From Pseudomonadota bacterium (GTDB taxonomy: Bacteria > Bdellovibrionota_B > Oligoflexia > Oligoflexales > Bin106), in the NCBI GenBank assembly GCA_026710525.1, contig JAPOQT010000191.1, positions 1-5,044 of the forward strand: a stretch of 5,044 bases of DNA, written 5' to 3'. The translations under genes and the position numbers were made by a program. Below, one piece after another: positions 1 to 4,926 of the stretch (positions are counted from its first letter, which is position 1; each line of letters opens with the position of its first letter). The notes beneath the pieces were generated by a model. That model had not been told where the DNA came from. It saw only the letters and a program-made list of their open reading frames with translations, and made no database searches.

Positions 1-7
1 AAAAATG

Positions 8-17
8 AGTGTATGAT
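8..17 (+). promoter_or_regulatory. possible -10 element of the tRNA-Gly promoter
   Basis: AGTGTATGAT ends in TATGAT, five of six matches to the sigma-70 -10 box, and lies 15 bases before tRNA-Gly, so a transcript could begin near position 24. The -35 region falls outside the window, so this is only half a promoter. The same ten bases occur before tRNA-Thr (222-231). Alternatively the tRNA belongs to a longer tRNA operon that begins upstream and this is chance. Confidence 0.25.
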
Positions 18-32
18 ATATTTGAACCAATT

Positions 33-109
33 GCGGGTGTAGCTCAGCTGGTTAGAGCATTAGTTTTCCAAACTAAGGGCCACGGGTTCGAATCCCGTCT
101 CCCGCTCCA
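33..109 (+). tRNA. tRNA-Gly, anticodon UCC
   Basis: A full 77-base cloverleaf with encoded CCA end (107-109). The arms in order are acceptor GCGGGTG/CTCCCGC, D stem GCTC/GAGC with a nine-base loop, anticodon stem TTAGT/ACTAA with loop TTTCCAA (anticodon TCC at 67-69), five-base variable loop, and T stem ACGGG/CCCGT with loop TTCGAAT. UCC reads GGA and GGG glycine codons. The acceptor stem is paired except at position 6-67, where T faces T. The place in the cluster, before tRNA-Thr and tuf, matches the tRNA-Gly/tRNA-Thr/tuf order of many bacteria, where tRNA-Tyr often precedes it; that gene would lie outside the window. Confidence 0.97.
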
Positions 110-112
110 TGC

Positions 113-140
113 TTGAAATCATTCATTTATTTGATATGAT
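113..140 (+). promoter_or_regulatory. candidate promoter upstream of tRNA-Thr and tuf
   Basis: TTGAAA (113-118, five of six to TTGACA) is followed after 16 bases by TATGAT (135-140, five of six to TATAAT). Start would be near 147, giving a leader of about 120 bases before tRNA-Thr. The match is good, but the DNA here is AT-rich, where such pairs arise by chance, and readthrough from tRNA-Gly is equally possible because no terminator is visible between the two tRNAs. Confidence 0.4.
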
Positions 141-203
141 CGTCTGGTGGGTTGAGGGAAAATACAAAAAGGGGGCATCGAGACCGTTACTGAACATGTC
201 ATC

Positions 204-231
204 ATGACGATAAAAAAATTAAGTGTATGAT
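204..231 (+). promoter_or_regulatory. candidate tRNA-Thr promoter with inverted repeat on the -35
   Basis: ATGACG (204-209, four of six to TTGACA) is followed after 16 bases by TATGAT (226-231). Start would be near 238, about 30 bases before tRNA-Thr. The -35 half is overlapped by an inverted repeat, GTCAT-C-ATGAC (198-208), which could be an operator or coincidence. The -10 lies inside AGTGTATGAT, the element also seen at 8-17. Confidence 0.33.
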
Positions 232-267
232 GAACCTCACCTGCGTATCTTGTACTTTGGGTTTTAT

Positions 268-342
268 GCTCGAGTAGCTCAGTGGTAGAGCACACCCTTG
301 GTAAGGGTGAGGTCGCGGGTTCAACTCCCGCCTTGAGCTCCA
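268..342 (+). tRNA. tRNA-Thr, anticodon GGU
   Basis: A full 75-base cloverleaf with encoded CCA (340-342). Acceptor GCTCGAG/CTTGAGC pairs completely with one G-U, D stem is GCTC/GAGC with a seven-base loop, anticodon stem is CACCC/GGGTG with loop TTGGTAA (anticodon GGT at 300-302), variable loop is AGGTC, and T stem is GCGGG/CCCGC with loop TTCAACT. It reads ACC and ACU codons. It is the last tRNA before tuf, as in many bacteria; 225 bases separate it from the EF-Tu start. Confidence 0.97.
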
Positions 343-382
343 GGAAAAATGAGATATAAAAATATTTCCGATTAATTAACGG

Positions 383-411
383 TTGCTTTTTAAGTGGTGA
401 TAATATATAAA
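383..411 (+). promoter_or_regulatory. candidate tuf promoter
   Basis: TTGCTT (383-388, three of six to the -35 box) and TATAAA (406-411, five of six to the -10 box) are separated by exactly 17 bases in the tRNA-Thr to tuf spacer. Start near 418 would give tuf a leader of about 150 bases. The weak -35 keeps confidence moderate; tuf may also be read from promoters ahead of the tRNAs. Confidence 0.4.
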
Positions 412-412
412 A

Positions 413-455
413 TCGTTTGCTCACCATTAAAGAGTCGTTTGCTCTACTTTAGGTG
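413..455 (+). other. tuf leader: direct repeat and imperfect hairpin
   Basis: TCGTTTGCTC occurs twice, at 413-422 and 435-444, with a 22-base period. Overlapping the second copy, CACC (422-425) and TAAAG (428-432) can pair with GGTG (452-455) and CTTTA (447-451), with AT bulged on the 5' side. If the candidate promoter at 383-411 is used, this hairpin sits at the very 5' end of the tuf mRNA and could protect it or affect translation. The role is inference; the rest of 456-556 shows no further clear element. Confidence 0.3.
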
Positions 456-567
456 GGCACATCATATGTCAGTTACTTGTTGTTATAGTTATCAGTTATC
501 AATAGTATAAGTCTAAATCAGACAGAGATCATAATATTTTTTGCCTTAGCAATATTGGAGGACCTTC

Positions 568-1761
568 ATGGCAAAGGAAAAGTTTGAACGGAACAAACCC
601 CATGTGAATCTTGGTACGATAGGTCACGTTGATCATGGGAAAACCACATTAACAGCAGCCATTACAAAGGTTATGGCTATGGCTTATGGCGGTGATGCCA
701 AAGCCTTTGACGAAATCGACAAAGCGCCAGAAGAAAAAGCTCGTGGTATTACCATTTCATCTTCCCACGTTGAATATGAGTCTAATCAGCGTCATTACGC
801 CCATGTTGACTGCCCTGGTCACGCTGATTATGTTAAGAACATGATCACAGGTGCGGCGCAAATGGATGGTGCGGTTCTGGTGGTGGCTGCTACCGATGGC
901 CCTATGCCGCAAACAAGGGAGCATATTCTGTTAGCACGCCAAGTTGGTGTGCCTAAAATTGTTGTGTTCCTGAATAAATGTGACGCGGTTGAAGATGAGG
1001 AACTACTTGAACTCGTTGAAATGGAAGTCCGTGAGCTACTTGACTCCTACGATTTTTCTGGAGAAGACACTCCGATTATCAAGGGCTCAGCATTGAATGC
1101 CCTCAATGCTAGTTCTCTGGATGACCCGTGGGCAAAAAAAGTAGTTGAGCTGATTGAGCAATGTGACTCCTATATTCCCACACCAAAAAGAGACATCGAA
1201 AAACCATTTCTGATGCCCATCGAAGATGTTTTTTCAATCTCTGGTCGGGGAACAGTGGTAACCGGTCGTGTTGAGACAGGGATCGTTAAGGTCGGTGATA
1301 CGGTGGAGATTGTTGGTATTAAAGACACCACTTCGACCACCTGTACAGGTGTTGAGATGTTTCGCAAACTCCTTGACGAAGGACAGGCTGGGGATAACGT
1401 TGGTCTTCTCATGCGTGGTCTTAAAAGAGAGGATATTGTCAGGGGACAGGTATTAGCAAAGCCTGGCTCGGTGACTCCTCATACCCATTTTAAAGGGCAA
1501 GTCTATGTTCTGAAAAAAGAAGAAGGTGGACGCCATACTCCTTTCTTTAAGGGTTACCGGCCACAGTTCTATTTCCGCACAACAGATGTTACTGGTTCCA
1601 TTAAGTTACCGGATAATGTTGAAATGGTTATGCCTGGGGACAATGTGGACGTAGAAGTTGAACTTATTGCACCTATCGCTATGGATAAAGGTATACGGTT
1701 TGCCATTAGAGAAGGTGGCCGAACTGTTGGTTCGGGAGTTGTGTCTGAGATCGTAAAATAA
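568..1761 (+). CDS. tuf: translation elongation factor Tu (EF-Tu)
   Basis: EF-Tu is the cytoplasmic GTPase that delivers aminoacyl-tRNA to the ribosomal A site. The protein is 397 residues, near the usual 394-400. All GTPase motifs are present: G1 GHVDHGKT (19-26), G2 RGITI (59-63) with Thr62, G3 DCPGH (81-85) with catalytic His85, G4 NKCD (136-139) and G5 SAL (174-176). Domain 2 begins near residue 212 (KPFLMPIEDVFSISGRGTVVTGR), and domain 3 follows near 308 with EEGGRHTPFF and GYRPQFYFRTTDVTG, ending in FAIREGGRTVGSGVV. The ATG is supported by GGAGG at 557-561, six bases upstream, and by the typical MAKEKFERNKPHVN start. It is flanked by tRNA-Thr and tRNA-Trp. Switch I reads ITISSSHVEYES, a variant of the commoner ITINTAHVEYET. 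I see no truncation or frameshift. The window cannot show whether a second tuf copy exists. Confidence 0.99.
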   Translation: MAKEKFERNKPHVNLGTIGHVDHGKTTLTAAITKVMAMAYGGDAKAFDEIDKAPEEKARGITISSSHVEYESNQRHYAHVDCPGHADYVKNMITGAAQMDGAVLVVAATDGPMPQTREHILLARQVGVPKIVVFLNKCDAVEDEELLELVEMEVRELLDSYDFSGEDTPIIKGSALNALNASSLDDPWAKKVVELIEQCDSYIPTPKRDIEKPFLMPIEDVFSISGRGTVVTGRVETGIVKVGDTVEIVGIKDTTSTTCTGVEMFRKLLDEGQAGDNVGLLMRGLKREDIVRGQVLAKPGSVTPHTHFKGQVYVLKKEEGGRHTPFFKGYRPQFYFRTTDVTGSIKLPDNVEMVMPGDNVDVEVELIAPIAMDKGIRFAIREGGRTVGSGVVSEIVK

Positions 1762-1762
1762 G

Positions 1763-1798
1763 GTAAGCTCGTCTTACTGGCGCGATACAAATATTTGT
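1763..1798 (+). other. tuf to tRNA-Trp spacer: short hairpin and palindrome
   Basis: Just after the tuf stop, GTAAG (1763-1767) can pair with CTTAC (1773-1777) around a five-base loop. A perfect 12-base palindrome ACAAATATTTGT follows at 1787-1798. There is no T run after either, so they do not look like an intrinsic terminator; readthrough from tuf into tRNA-Trp is likely, and one of them may mark an RNase cleavage site. That use is inference. Confidence 0.3.
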
Positions 1799-1833
1799 GG
1801 ACTTAGCTCCAGAATATTACGGAATCGGATTGT

Positions 1834-1909
1834 AGGTGCGTAGCTCAATTGGTAGAGCATCTGATTCCAAATCAGAGGGTTGGGGGTTCAAGTCCCTCCG
1901 TGCCTGCCA
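1834..1909 (+). tRNA. tRNA-Trp, anticodon CCA
   Basis: A full 76-base cloverleaf with encoded CCA end (1907-1909). Acceptor AGGTGCG/CGTGCCT pairs fully with two G-U pairs, D stem is GCTC/GAGC, anticodon stem is TCTGA/TCAGA with loop TTCCAAA (anticodon CCA at 1867-1869), and T stem is GGGGG/CCCTC with loop TTCAAGT and one G-U. The discriminator base is G, as required for tryptophan tRNAs. Its place between tuf and secE is a common bacterial arrangement, and the mature tRNA must be cut from a longer tuf-secE transcript if, as it seems, no terminator intervenes. Confidence 0.98.
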
Positions 1910-1936
1910 TGTTATCCATGGTTTTGTGTCACTTGA

Positions 1937-1963
1937 GACGATAGTGGCTGTGTCATTATCGTC
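1937..1963 (+). other. 10-bp hairpin between tRNA-Trp and secE
   Basis: GACGATAGTG (1937-1946) pairs with CATTATCGTC (1954-1963) over ten positions, one of them G-U, around a seven-base loop. No T run follows, so it is not a normal intrinsic terminator. It begins 27 bases after the tRNA-Trp 3' end and ends 21 bases before the preferred secE start. It could be an RNase III or RNase E landmark separating the tRNA from the mRNA, or a 5' stabiliser of the processed secE-nusG mRNA. The fold is seen in the sequence; the role is inference. Confidence 0.5.
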
Positions 1964-1984
1964 ATCATACTGTTGGATGGTAAC

Positions 1985-2368
1985 GTGATAAAAGATGATA
2001 ATTATTGGGTCAATGTCGCTTATGTCTGCTTGTTCCTGATTGGTTTTTATGTTGGCTATCAACTGATTCAGTCGGTCGGCATTGCCACCGGCTGGATTGA
2101 AAAATATCAACAGTGGTACCCTATTACAACCACACTTGGTGGTGCCTTCCTTAGCGCCCTGGGCGTTTGGCTGTATGTGAGACAGCCAGGTAAAAAAGAT
2201 CATCACGTCAATGTGGTGGCGGAGCTTCGCAAAGTCACTTGGCCTGGTGTCAACGACACTAAACGACTAACGTGGGTGGTGGTTGTGGTGGTCGCTATCT
2301 TTGCTGTAATTCTTGGGGTTTTTGATCTTGGCTGGTCTTGGTTATTAAAAAAAATTATCATGTTATAG
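1985..2368 (+). CDS. secE: preprotein translocase subunit SecE
   Basis: SecE clamps SecY in the SecYEG channel that moves unfolded proteins across or into the inner membrane. From GTG at 1985 the protein has 127 residues, the length of E. coli SecE, with three hydrophobic segments near 9-28, 46-65 and 96-120. The family hallmark VVAELRKVTWPG (77-88), the cytoplasmic amphipathic helix and hinge, precedes the last segment; many bacteria have only that last segment, so this is the long form. No in-frame ATG exists between the stop at 1934 and here. GTG 1985 has an SD-like GGATGG (1975-1980) four bases upstream. TTG at 1973 is possible, adding four residues (131), but has no purine-rich site. Identity is firm; the start is about 60:40 in favour of GTG. 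nusG follows after about 60 bases. Confidence 0.93.
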   Translation: MIKDDNYWVNVAYVCLFLIGFYVGYQLIQSVGIATGWIEKYQQWYPITTTLGGAFLSALGVWLYVRQPGKKDHHVNVVAELRKVTWPGVNDTKRLTWVVVVVVAIFAVILGVFDLGWSWLLKKIIML

Positions 2369-2384
2369 GTCGTATGACCACGAC
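2369..2384 (+). other. small hairpin in the secE-nusG spacer
   Basis: GTCGT (2369-2373) pairs perfectly with ACGAC (2380-2384) around a six-base loop, directly after the secE stop, and a T-rich but broken stretch follows. It is too short and its T tract too interrupted to call a terminator; partial attenuation or mRNA end protection is the most one can propose. Confidence 0.22.
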
Positions 2385-2418
2385 TAACTTTGTTTTATTA
2401 ACACAAATACGAAAATTT

Positions 2419-2424
2419 AGGTGA
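2419..2424 (+). promoter_or_regulatory. Shine-Dalgarno site that selects the nusG start
   Basis: AGGTGA is an exact six-base complement to the 3' end of bacterial 16S rRNA (part of GGAGGTGATC). Three in-frame GTG codons lie at 2421, 2427 and 2433. The site overlaps the first, is two bases from the second and eight bases from the third, so only GTG 2433 is ideally placed. Confidence 0.55.
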
Positions 2425-2432
2425 CCGTGACT

Positions 2433-3113
2433 GTGATAGCAACACAAGACGAAGAAGAACAAGAACTACCTCCTATCACTCGGGCAACTAGTGATGAGAG
2501 TGATGGCGATGATGCTGATACCGAGTTATCTGAAGAGGATCAAAGGTTAGCCCGTCTCATCGATGCTAAATACCGCTGGTATATTGTGAATGTGTATGCT
2601 GGACTTGAGGATTCTGTTAAACTCAATCTTCTTGATCGCATTAAAAGAGCCAAGGTCGATGACTCTTTTAAAGAGATTATGGTGCCGAAAATGCTGGTGG
2701 AAAAAGTTTTAAAAAGTGGCCGCAAAATGGTGGAAAAAACCTCGTTTCCTGGTTATATCTTTATTCAGGTTGATCTCACTGAACTTGCTTACTCTACCGT
2801 CCTTAACACCCCGAGAGTTATTGGATTTCTTGGTAACCATAAGCATCCAAAACCGATGACTGACAAGGATGTTCTTCATTTTCTCGCACCACCGAAAGAC
2901 GATGATGACGTCCAAAGCGAAGTGATAAAAAGTGACATTGTCTTTGAGCGAAATCAGGCTATTAAAGTCACAGGTGGTCCGTTTGCTAACTTTGATGGCA
3001 TAGTTGATGAGGTCAAGCCTGATCAAATGAAACTCAGAGTTCTTGTGAGTATTCTTGGTCGAGAAACACCTGTTGAGTTAGGATACGATCAAGTGGAGAA
3101 AATTGATTCATAG
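2433..3113 (+). CDS. nusG: transcription termination/antitermination protein NusG
   Basis: NusG binds the RNA polymerase clamp through its NGN domain, suppresses pausing, and uses its KOW domain to contact Rho or ribosomal protein S10. From GTG 2433 the product is 226 residues, against about 180 in E. coli. The NGN domain starts at RWYIVNVYAGLE (about residue 48), with EIMVP, the SFPGYIFIQ strand (104-112) and PRVIGFLGN. The KOW domain near the C-terminus has KVTGGPFANFDGIVDEV and ends in TPVELGYDQVEK. The first 45 or so residues are an added acidic, probably disordered tail (DEEEQELPP, SDESDGDDADTELSEED). There is no ATG or well-placed alternative start near the NGN domain, so the tail must be translated. 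An earlier GTG at 2421 would add four residues. Between the two domains the linker DDDDVQSEVIKSD is also acidic. No terminator is evident after the stop. Confidence 0.96.
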   Translation: MIATQDEEEQELPPITRATSDESDGDDADTELSEEDQRLARLIDAKYRWYIVNVYAGLEDSVKLNLLDRIKRAKVDDSFKEIMVPKMLVEKVLKSGRKMVEKTSFPGYIFIQVDLTELAYSTVLNTPRVIGFLGNHKHPKPMTDKDVLHFLAPPKDDDDVQSEVIKSDIVFERNQAIKVTGGPFANFDGIVDEVKPDQMKLRVLVSILGRETPVELGYDQVEKIDS

Positions 3114-3207
3114 TTGTGATAGTTATAATGATGAAAGGGATACAGATTCGTAGAGCTTTTGCTGGGTTGAGGTCAGGCATCTCATTAGTAACTGTTGAAA
3201 ATTTTTG

Positions 3208-3236
3208 TTGACAATGATTTTTTTAGGCAGTATGAT
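3208..3236 (+). promoter_or_regulatory. strong sigma-70-type promoter for rplK-rplA
   Basis: A perfect -35 TTGACA (3208-3213), a 17-base spacer and TATGAT (3231-3236, five of six) make the best promoter in the window. Start is predicted near 3243. It stands where E. coli has its L11 promoter, which supports a separate ribosomal-protein transcript starting here in addition to readthrough from nusG. A GC-rich CCCGG directly after the -10 (3237-3241) resembles the discriminator of growth-rate-controlled promoters, but that reading is inference. Confidence 0.85.
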
Positions 3237-3243
3237 CCCGGTT

Positions 3244-3260
3244 CACCTGCTCCATAGGTG
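3244..3260 (+). other. 5'-end hairpin of the rplK transcript
   Basis: CACCT (3244-3248) pairs with AGGTG (3256-3260) around a seven-base loop. Because the promoter predicts a start near 3243, the hairpin would occupy the first bases of the mRNA, a place where stems shield transcripts from 5'-end-dependent decay. A T-rich stretch (3261-3276) follows and could favour early pausing. The stem is too weak to be called a terminator with confidence. Confidence 0.4.
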
Positions 3261-3320
3261 TGTCTATTATTTTTTTGACATGACGAAAGCTTAACTTAAT
3301 AAGGTCATAGATTACCACCC

Positions 3321-3348
3321 TGAGTTATCAGCGCCGTTATAGGGCTCA
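3321..3348 (+). promoter_or_regulatory. possible L1 autoregulatory stem in the rplK leader
   Basis: TGA (3321-3323) pairs with TCA (3346-3348), and GC-G-CC (3331-3335, one G bulged) pairs with GGGC (3342-3345), leaving seven unpaired bases on the 5' side only. Two short helices split by a one-sided loop is the general shape that ribosomal protein L1 recognises in 23S rRNA and in its own mRNA. I could not match the conserved loop bases, so this is a weak candidate. Confidence 0.2.
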
Positions 3349-3415
3349 TTATCATTAAACCCAACGTCCTCATTATGCAGGAACGAACATAGGAACAGAA
3401 AAGAGAAGATTATAT

Positions 3416-3850
3416 ATGGCAAAAAAAGAGAAAAAAATTTCTGGCTACATTAAACTCCAGATACCTGCCGGAAAAGCTAATCCAGCCCCTCCTATTGGCC
3501 CAGCTCTCGGTCAAAGTGGGGTTAATATTATGGCTTTTTGTCAAGAGTTCAACAGTAAAACCCAAAAGCAGGCTGGAGATATTCTGCCCACCGTAATCAC
3601 AGTTTATGGGGATAAGTCATTTAGTTTTATCACCAAATCACCACCAGCTTCTAAACTTATTAAAAAAGCAGCCGGTTTGGATAAAGGCTCGCAAGCTCCC
3701 CCGCAGATCGTTGGTTCCATCACCGAATCACAAGTTGAAGACATCGCTAAAACCAAACTTAAAGATCTTAACGCTTATGATTTAACCGGTGCGAAAAAAA
3801 TTATTGCAGGCACAGCGCGCTCAATGGGGATTGAGGTAAAATCATCTTAA
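3416..3850 (+). CDS. rplK: 50S ribosomal protein L11
   Basis: L11 forms the base of the L7/L12 stalk with 23S rRNA, at the GTPase-associated centre where EF-G acts and thiostrepton binds, and is needed for RelA activation in well-studied species. The 144 residues match the usual length. The N-terminal domain carries IKLQIPAGKANPAPPIGPALGQ, split around the proline-rich PPIGPALGQSGVNIM (25-39), and ITVYGDKSFSFITK. The RNA-binding C-terminal domain runs from about 75 with SKLIKKAAGLDKGS, ending in GTARSMGI (132-139). The ATG start is preceded by GAGAAG (3403-3408), seven bases away, a fair ribosome site. It is the first gene after the promoter at 3208-3236; rplA follows after 47 bases, more than the few bases usual between these genes. 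Confidence 0.98.
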   Translation: MAKKEKKISGYIKLQIPAGKANPAPPIGPALGQSGVNIMAFCQEFNSKTQKQAGDILPTVITVYGDKSFSFITKSPPASKLIKKAAGLDKGSQAPPQIVGSITESQVEDIAKTKLKDLNAYDLTGAKKIIAGTARSMGIEVKSS

Positions 3851-3897
3851 TGTTTGTTGCGTTTTATTTAGATTAACTCTCTACTTACCCAGGACTG

Positions 3898-4926
3898 ATG
3901 TTTTCCATGGTTTACTCTTTTTTCACCCCTGATGATCAAGAATCACCTGACTCATCATCTCTTTCAGATGTGAAGAGCTCAGATGATATGGCAGAGCTAT
4001 CAAATGACGGTAGTGACCACTTAACCGACATAGATACCACCTTGAATAAAGCTAATCAAATAACAGAAAATCCTGGTGATCAAGATCAAATAAACCCTGA
4101 TTTAACTGATGATTCTGCTAACTTAAATAAGACAACACCATCACATAGTTCCTACAAAATCTCGGACAAAAACAACCTAGCCAACAAGAAAACAACACCT
4201 TTTTCAGGTAATGTGGTAAAGAAAACAGGGAAGAAATCTGGTAAAAAATACCTCAACGCCTTAACTCGTATTGCTCGTGGTAAATTGTATGATTTAGATA
4301 GTGCTCTTGAACTTCTGAAACACTGTGCTTATGCCAATTTTGATAATACTGTGGAAATCGCTGTGAATCTTGGACTAGATCCAAGACATGCTGATCAAAA
4401 TATTCGCGGTGCCGTACCCCTGCCCTTTGGCCGTGGTAAGACAGTGCGTATTGTTGTATTTGCCAAAGGAGATAAAGCACTCGAAGTGTCAAACATGGGA
4501 GTGGAAGCGGTCGGTGGTCAAGATTTAGCTGATAAAGTGCAAAAAGGTTGGTTAGAGTTTGATCAGGCTATTGCCACACCTGATATGATGGGGATTGTTG
4601 GTAAACTAGGACGAATCCTCGGCCCTAGAGGATTGATGCCTAATCCAAAATTGGGCACGGTCACCCATAATGTGGTTCAGGCGGTGAATGAACTTCAAGC
4701 AGGTCGCGCTGAGTTTCGTGTTGATAAAGCTGGTATTGTTCATGTACCCGTCGGTAAGATGAGTATGACAACCGAAGCCTTGAAGGGCAATATATTAGCT
4801 ATTATGGAAGCCCTAGAGCGAGCAAAACCGCAATCAGCCAAAGGAACTTACGTGAAGAAAATATGTCTTTCAGCCACCATGTCTCCTGGCATCAAACTCG
4901 ATCCATCATCTCTTGGAGCAGCATAA
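3898..4926 (+). CDS. rplA: 50S ribosomal protein L1 with long N-terminal extension
   Basis: L1 forms the mobile stalk beside the E site, helps release deacylated tRNA, and in E. coli represses the rplK-rplA mRNA. The open frame encodes 342 residues, against about 230 typically. The L1 domain begins near residue 106 and is complete: LNALTRIARGKLYDLDSALELL, VNLGLDPRHADQNIRGAVPLP (split near 158-176), FDQAIATPDMMGIVGKLGRILGPRGLMPNPKLGTV (221-255, spanning the family signature), FRVDKAGIVHVPVGK, and a KGTYVKKICLSATMSPG end. Residues 1-105 are an extension rich in Asp, Ser, Thr, Asn and Gln, followed by a basic VVKKTGKKSGKK linker. ATG 3898 has AGGA at 3891-3894, a close three-base spacing; ATG 3907 is the alternative. 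A normal-sized L1 of 237 residues could begin at GTG 4213 (AGG four bases upstream). If so, 362 bases of stop-free spacer would be unexplained, so I prefer the long form. Confidence 0.9.
   Translation: MFSMVYSFFTPDDQESPDSSSLSDVKSSDDMAELSNDGSDHLTDIDTTLNKANQITENPGDQDQINPDLTDDSANLNKTTPSHSSYKISDKNNLANKKTTPFSGNVVKKTGKKSGKKYLNALTRIARGKLYDLDSALELLKHCAYANFDNTVEIAVNLGLDPRHADQNIRGAVPLPFGRGKTVRIVVFAKGDKALEVSNMGVEAVGGQDLADKVQKGWLEFDQAIATPDMMGIVGKLGRILGPRGLMPNPKLGTVTHNVVQAVNELQAGRAEFRVDKAGIVHVPVGKMSMTTEALKGNILAIMEALERAKPQSAKGTYVKKICLSATMSPGIKLDPSSLGAA

Larger units (their letters stand above)
3114..3415 (+). other. non-coding nusG-rplK spacer and rplK leader
   Basis: These 302 bases carry no convincing gene. 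The first 90 or so show no terminator, so nusG transcripts may run into rplK. A strong promoter stands at 3208-3236, a short hairpin at its predicted start, and the remaining leader of about 170 bases before rplK is where L1 autoregulation acts in E. coli-type operons. A 27-codon open stretch from 3128 to 3211 lacks a ribosome binding site and is not called a gene. Confidence 0.8.

Noticed and set aside
119..427. Minus-strand open frame of 102 codons
   Set aside because: It runs antisense through tRNA-Thr; its GVEPATSPLPRVCSTTELLE stretch is the familiar false translation of a tRNA complement, and the rest is spacer.
1170..1790. Open frames on both strands inside tuf (1170-1412, 1268-1456, 1569-1790)
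   Set aside because: They are shadows of the tuf reading frame, with no ribosome site or recognisable protein features.
1763..1798. Intrinsic terminator after tuf
   Set aside because: Short stem without a T tract, and tRNA-Trp follows closely on the same strand.
1817..2206. Minus-strand open frame of 129 codons containing ARRDLNPQPSDLESDALPIE
   Set aside because: This is the well-known spurious protein from the complement of a tRNA gene (here tRNA-Trp), continuing antisense to secE.
2540..3026. Two minus-strand frames inside nusG
   Set aside because: They lie antisense to an unambiguous NusG and show no family motifs.
3128..3211. 27-codon open stretch starting with two ATG codons after nusG
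   Set aside because: It has no Shine-Dalgarno sequence, resembles nothing I recognise, and ends inside the -35 box of the rplK promoter; short frames of this size occur by chance.
3275..3302. Second TTGACA (3275-3280) as a tandem rplK promoter
   Set aside because: The best -10 at a proper distance, TAATAA at 3297-3302, matches only three of six, so the hexamer is probably chance in T-rich leader DNA.
4253..4492. Minus-strand frame of 79 codons inside rplA
   Set aside because: It is antisense to the conserved L1 core and has no features of its own.
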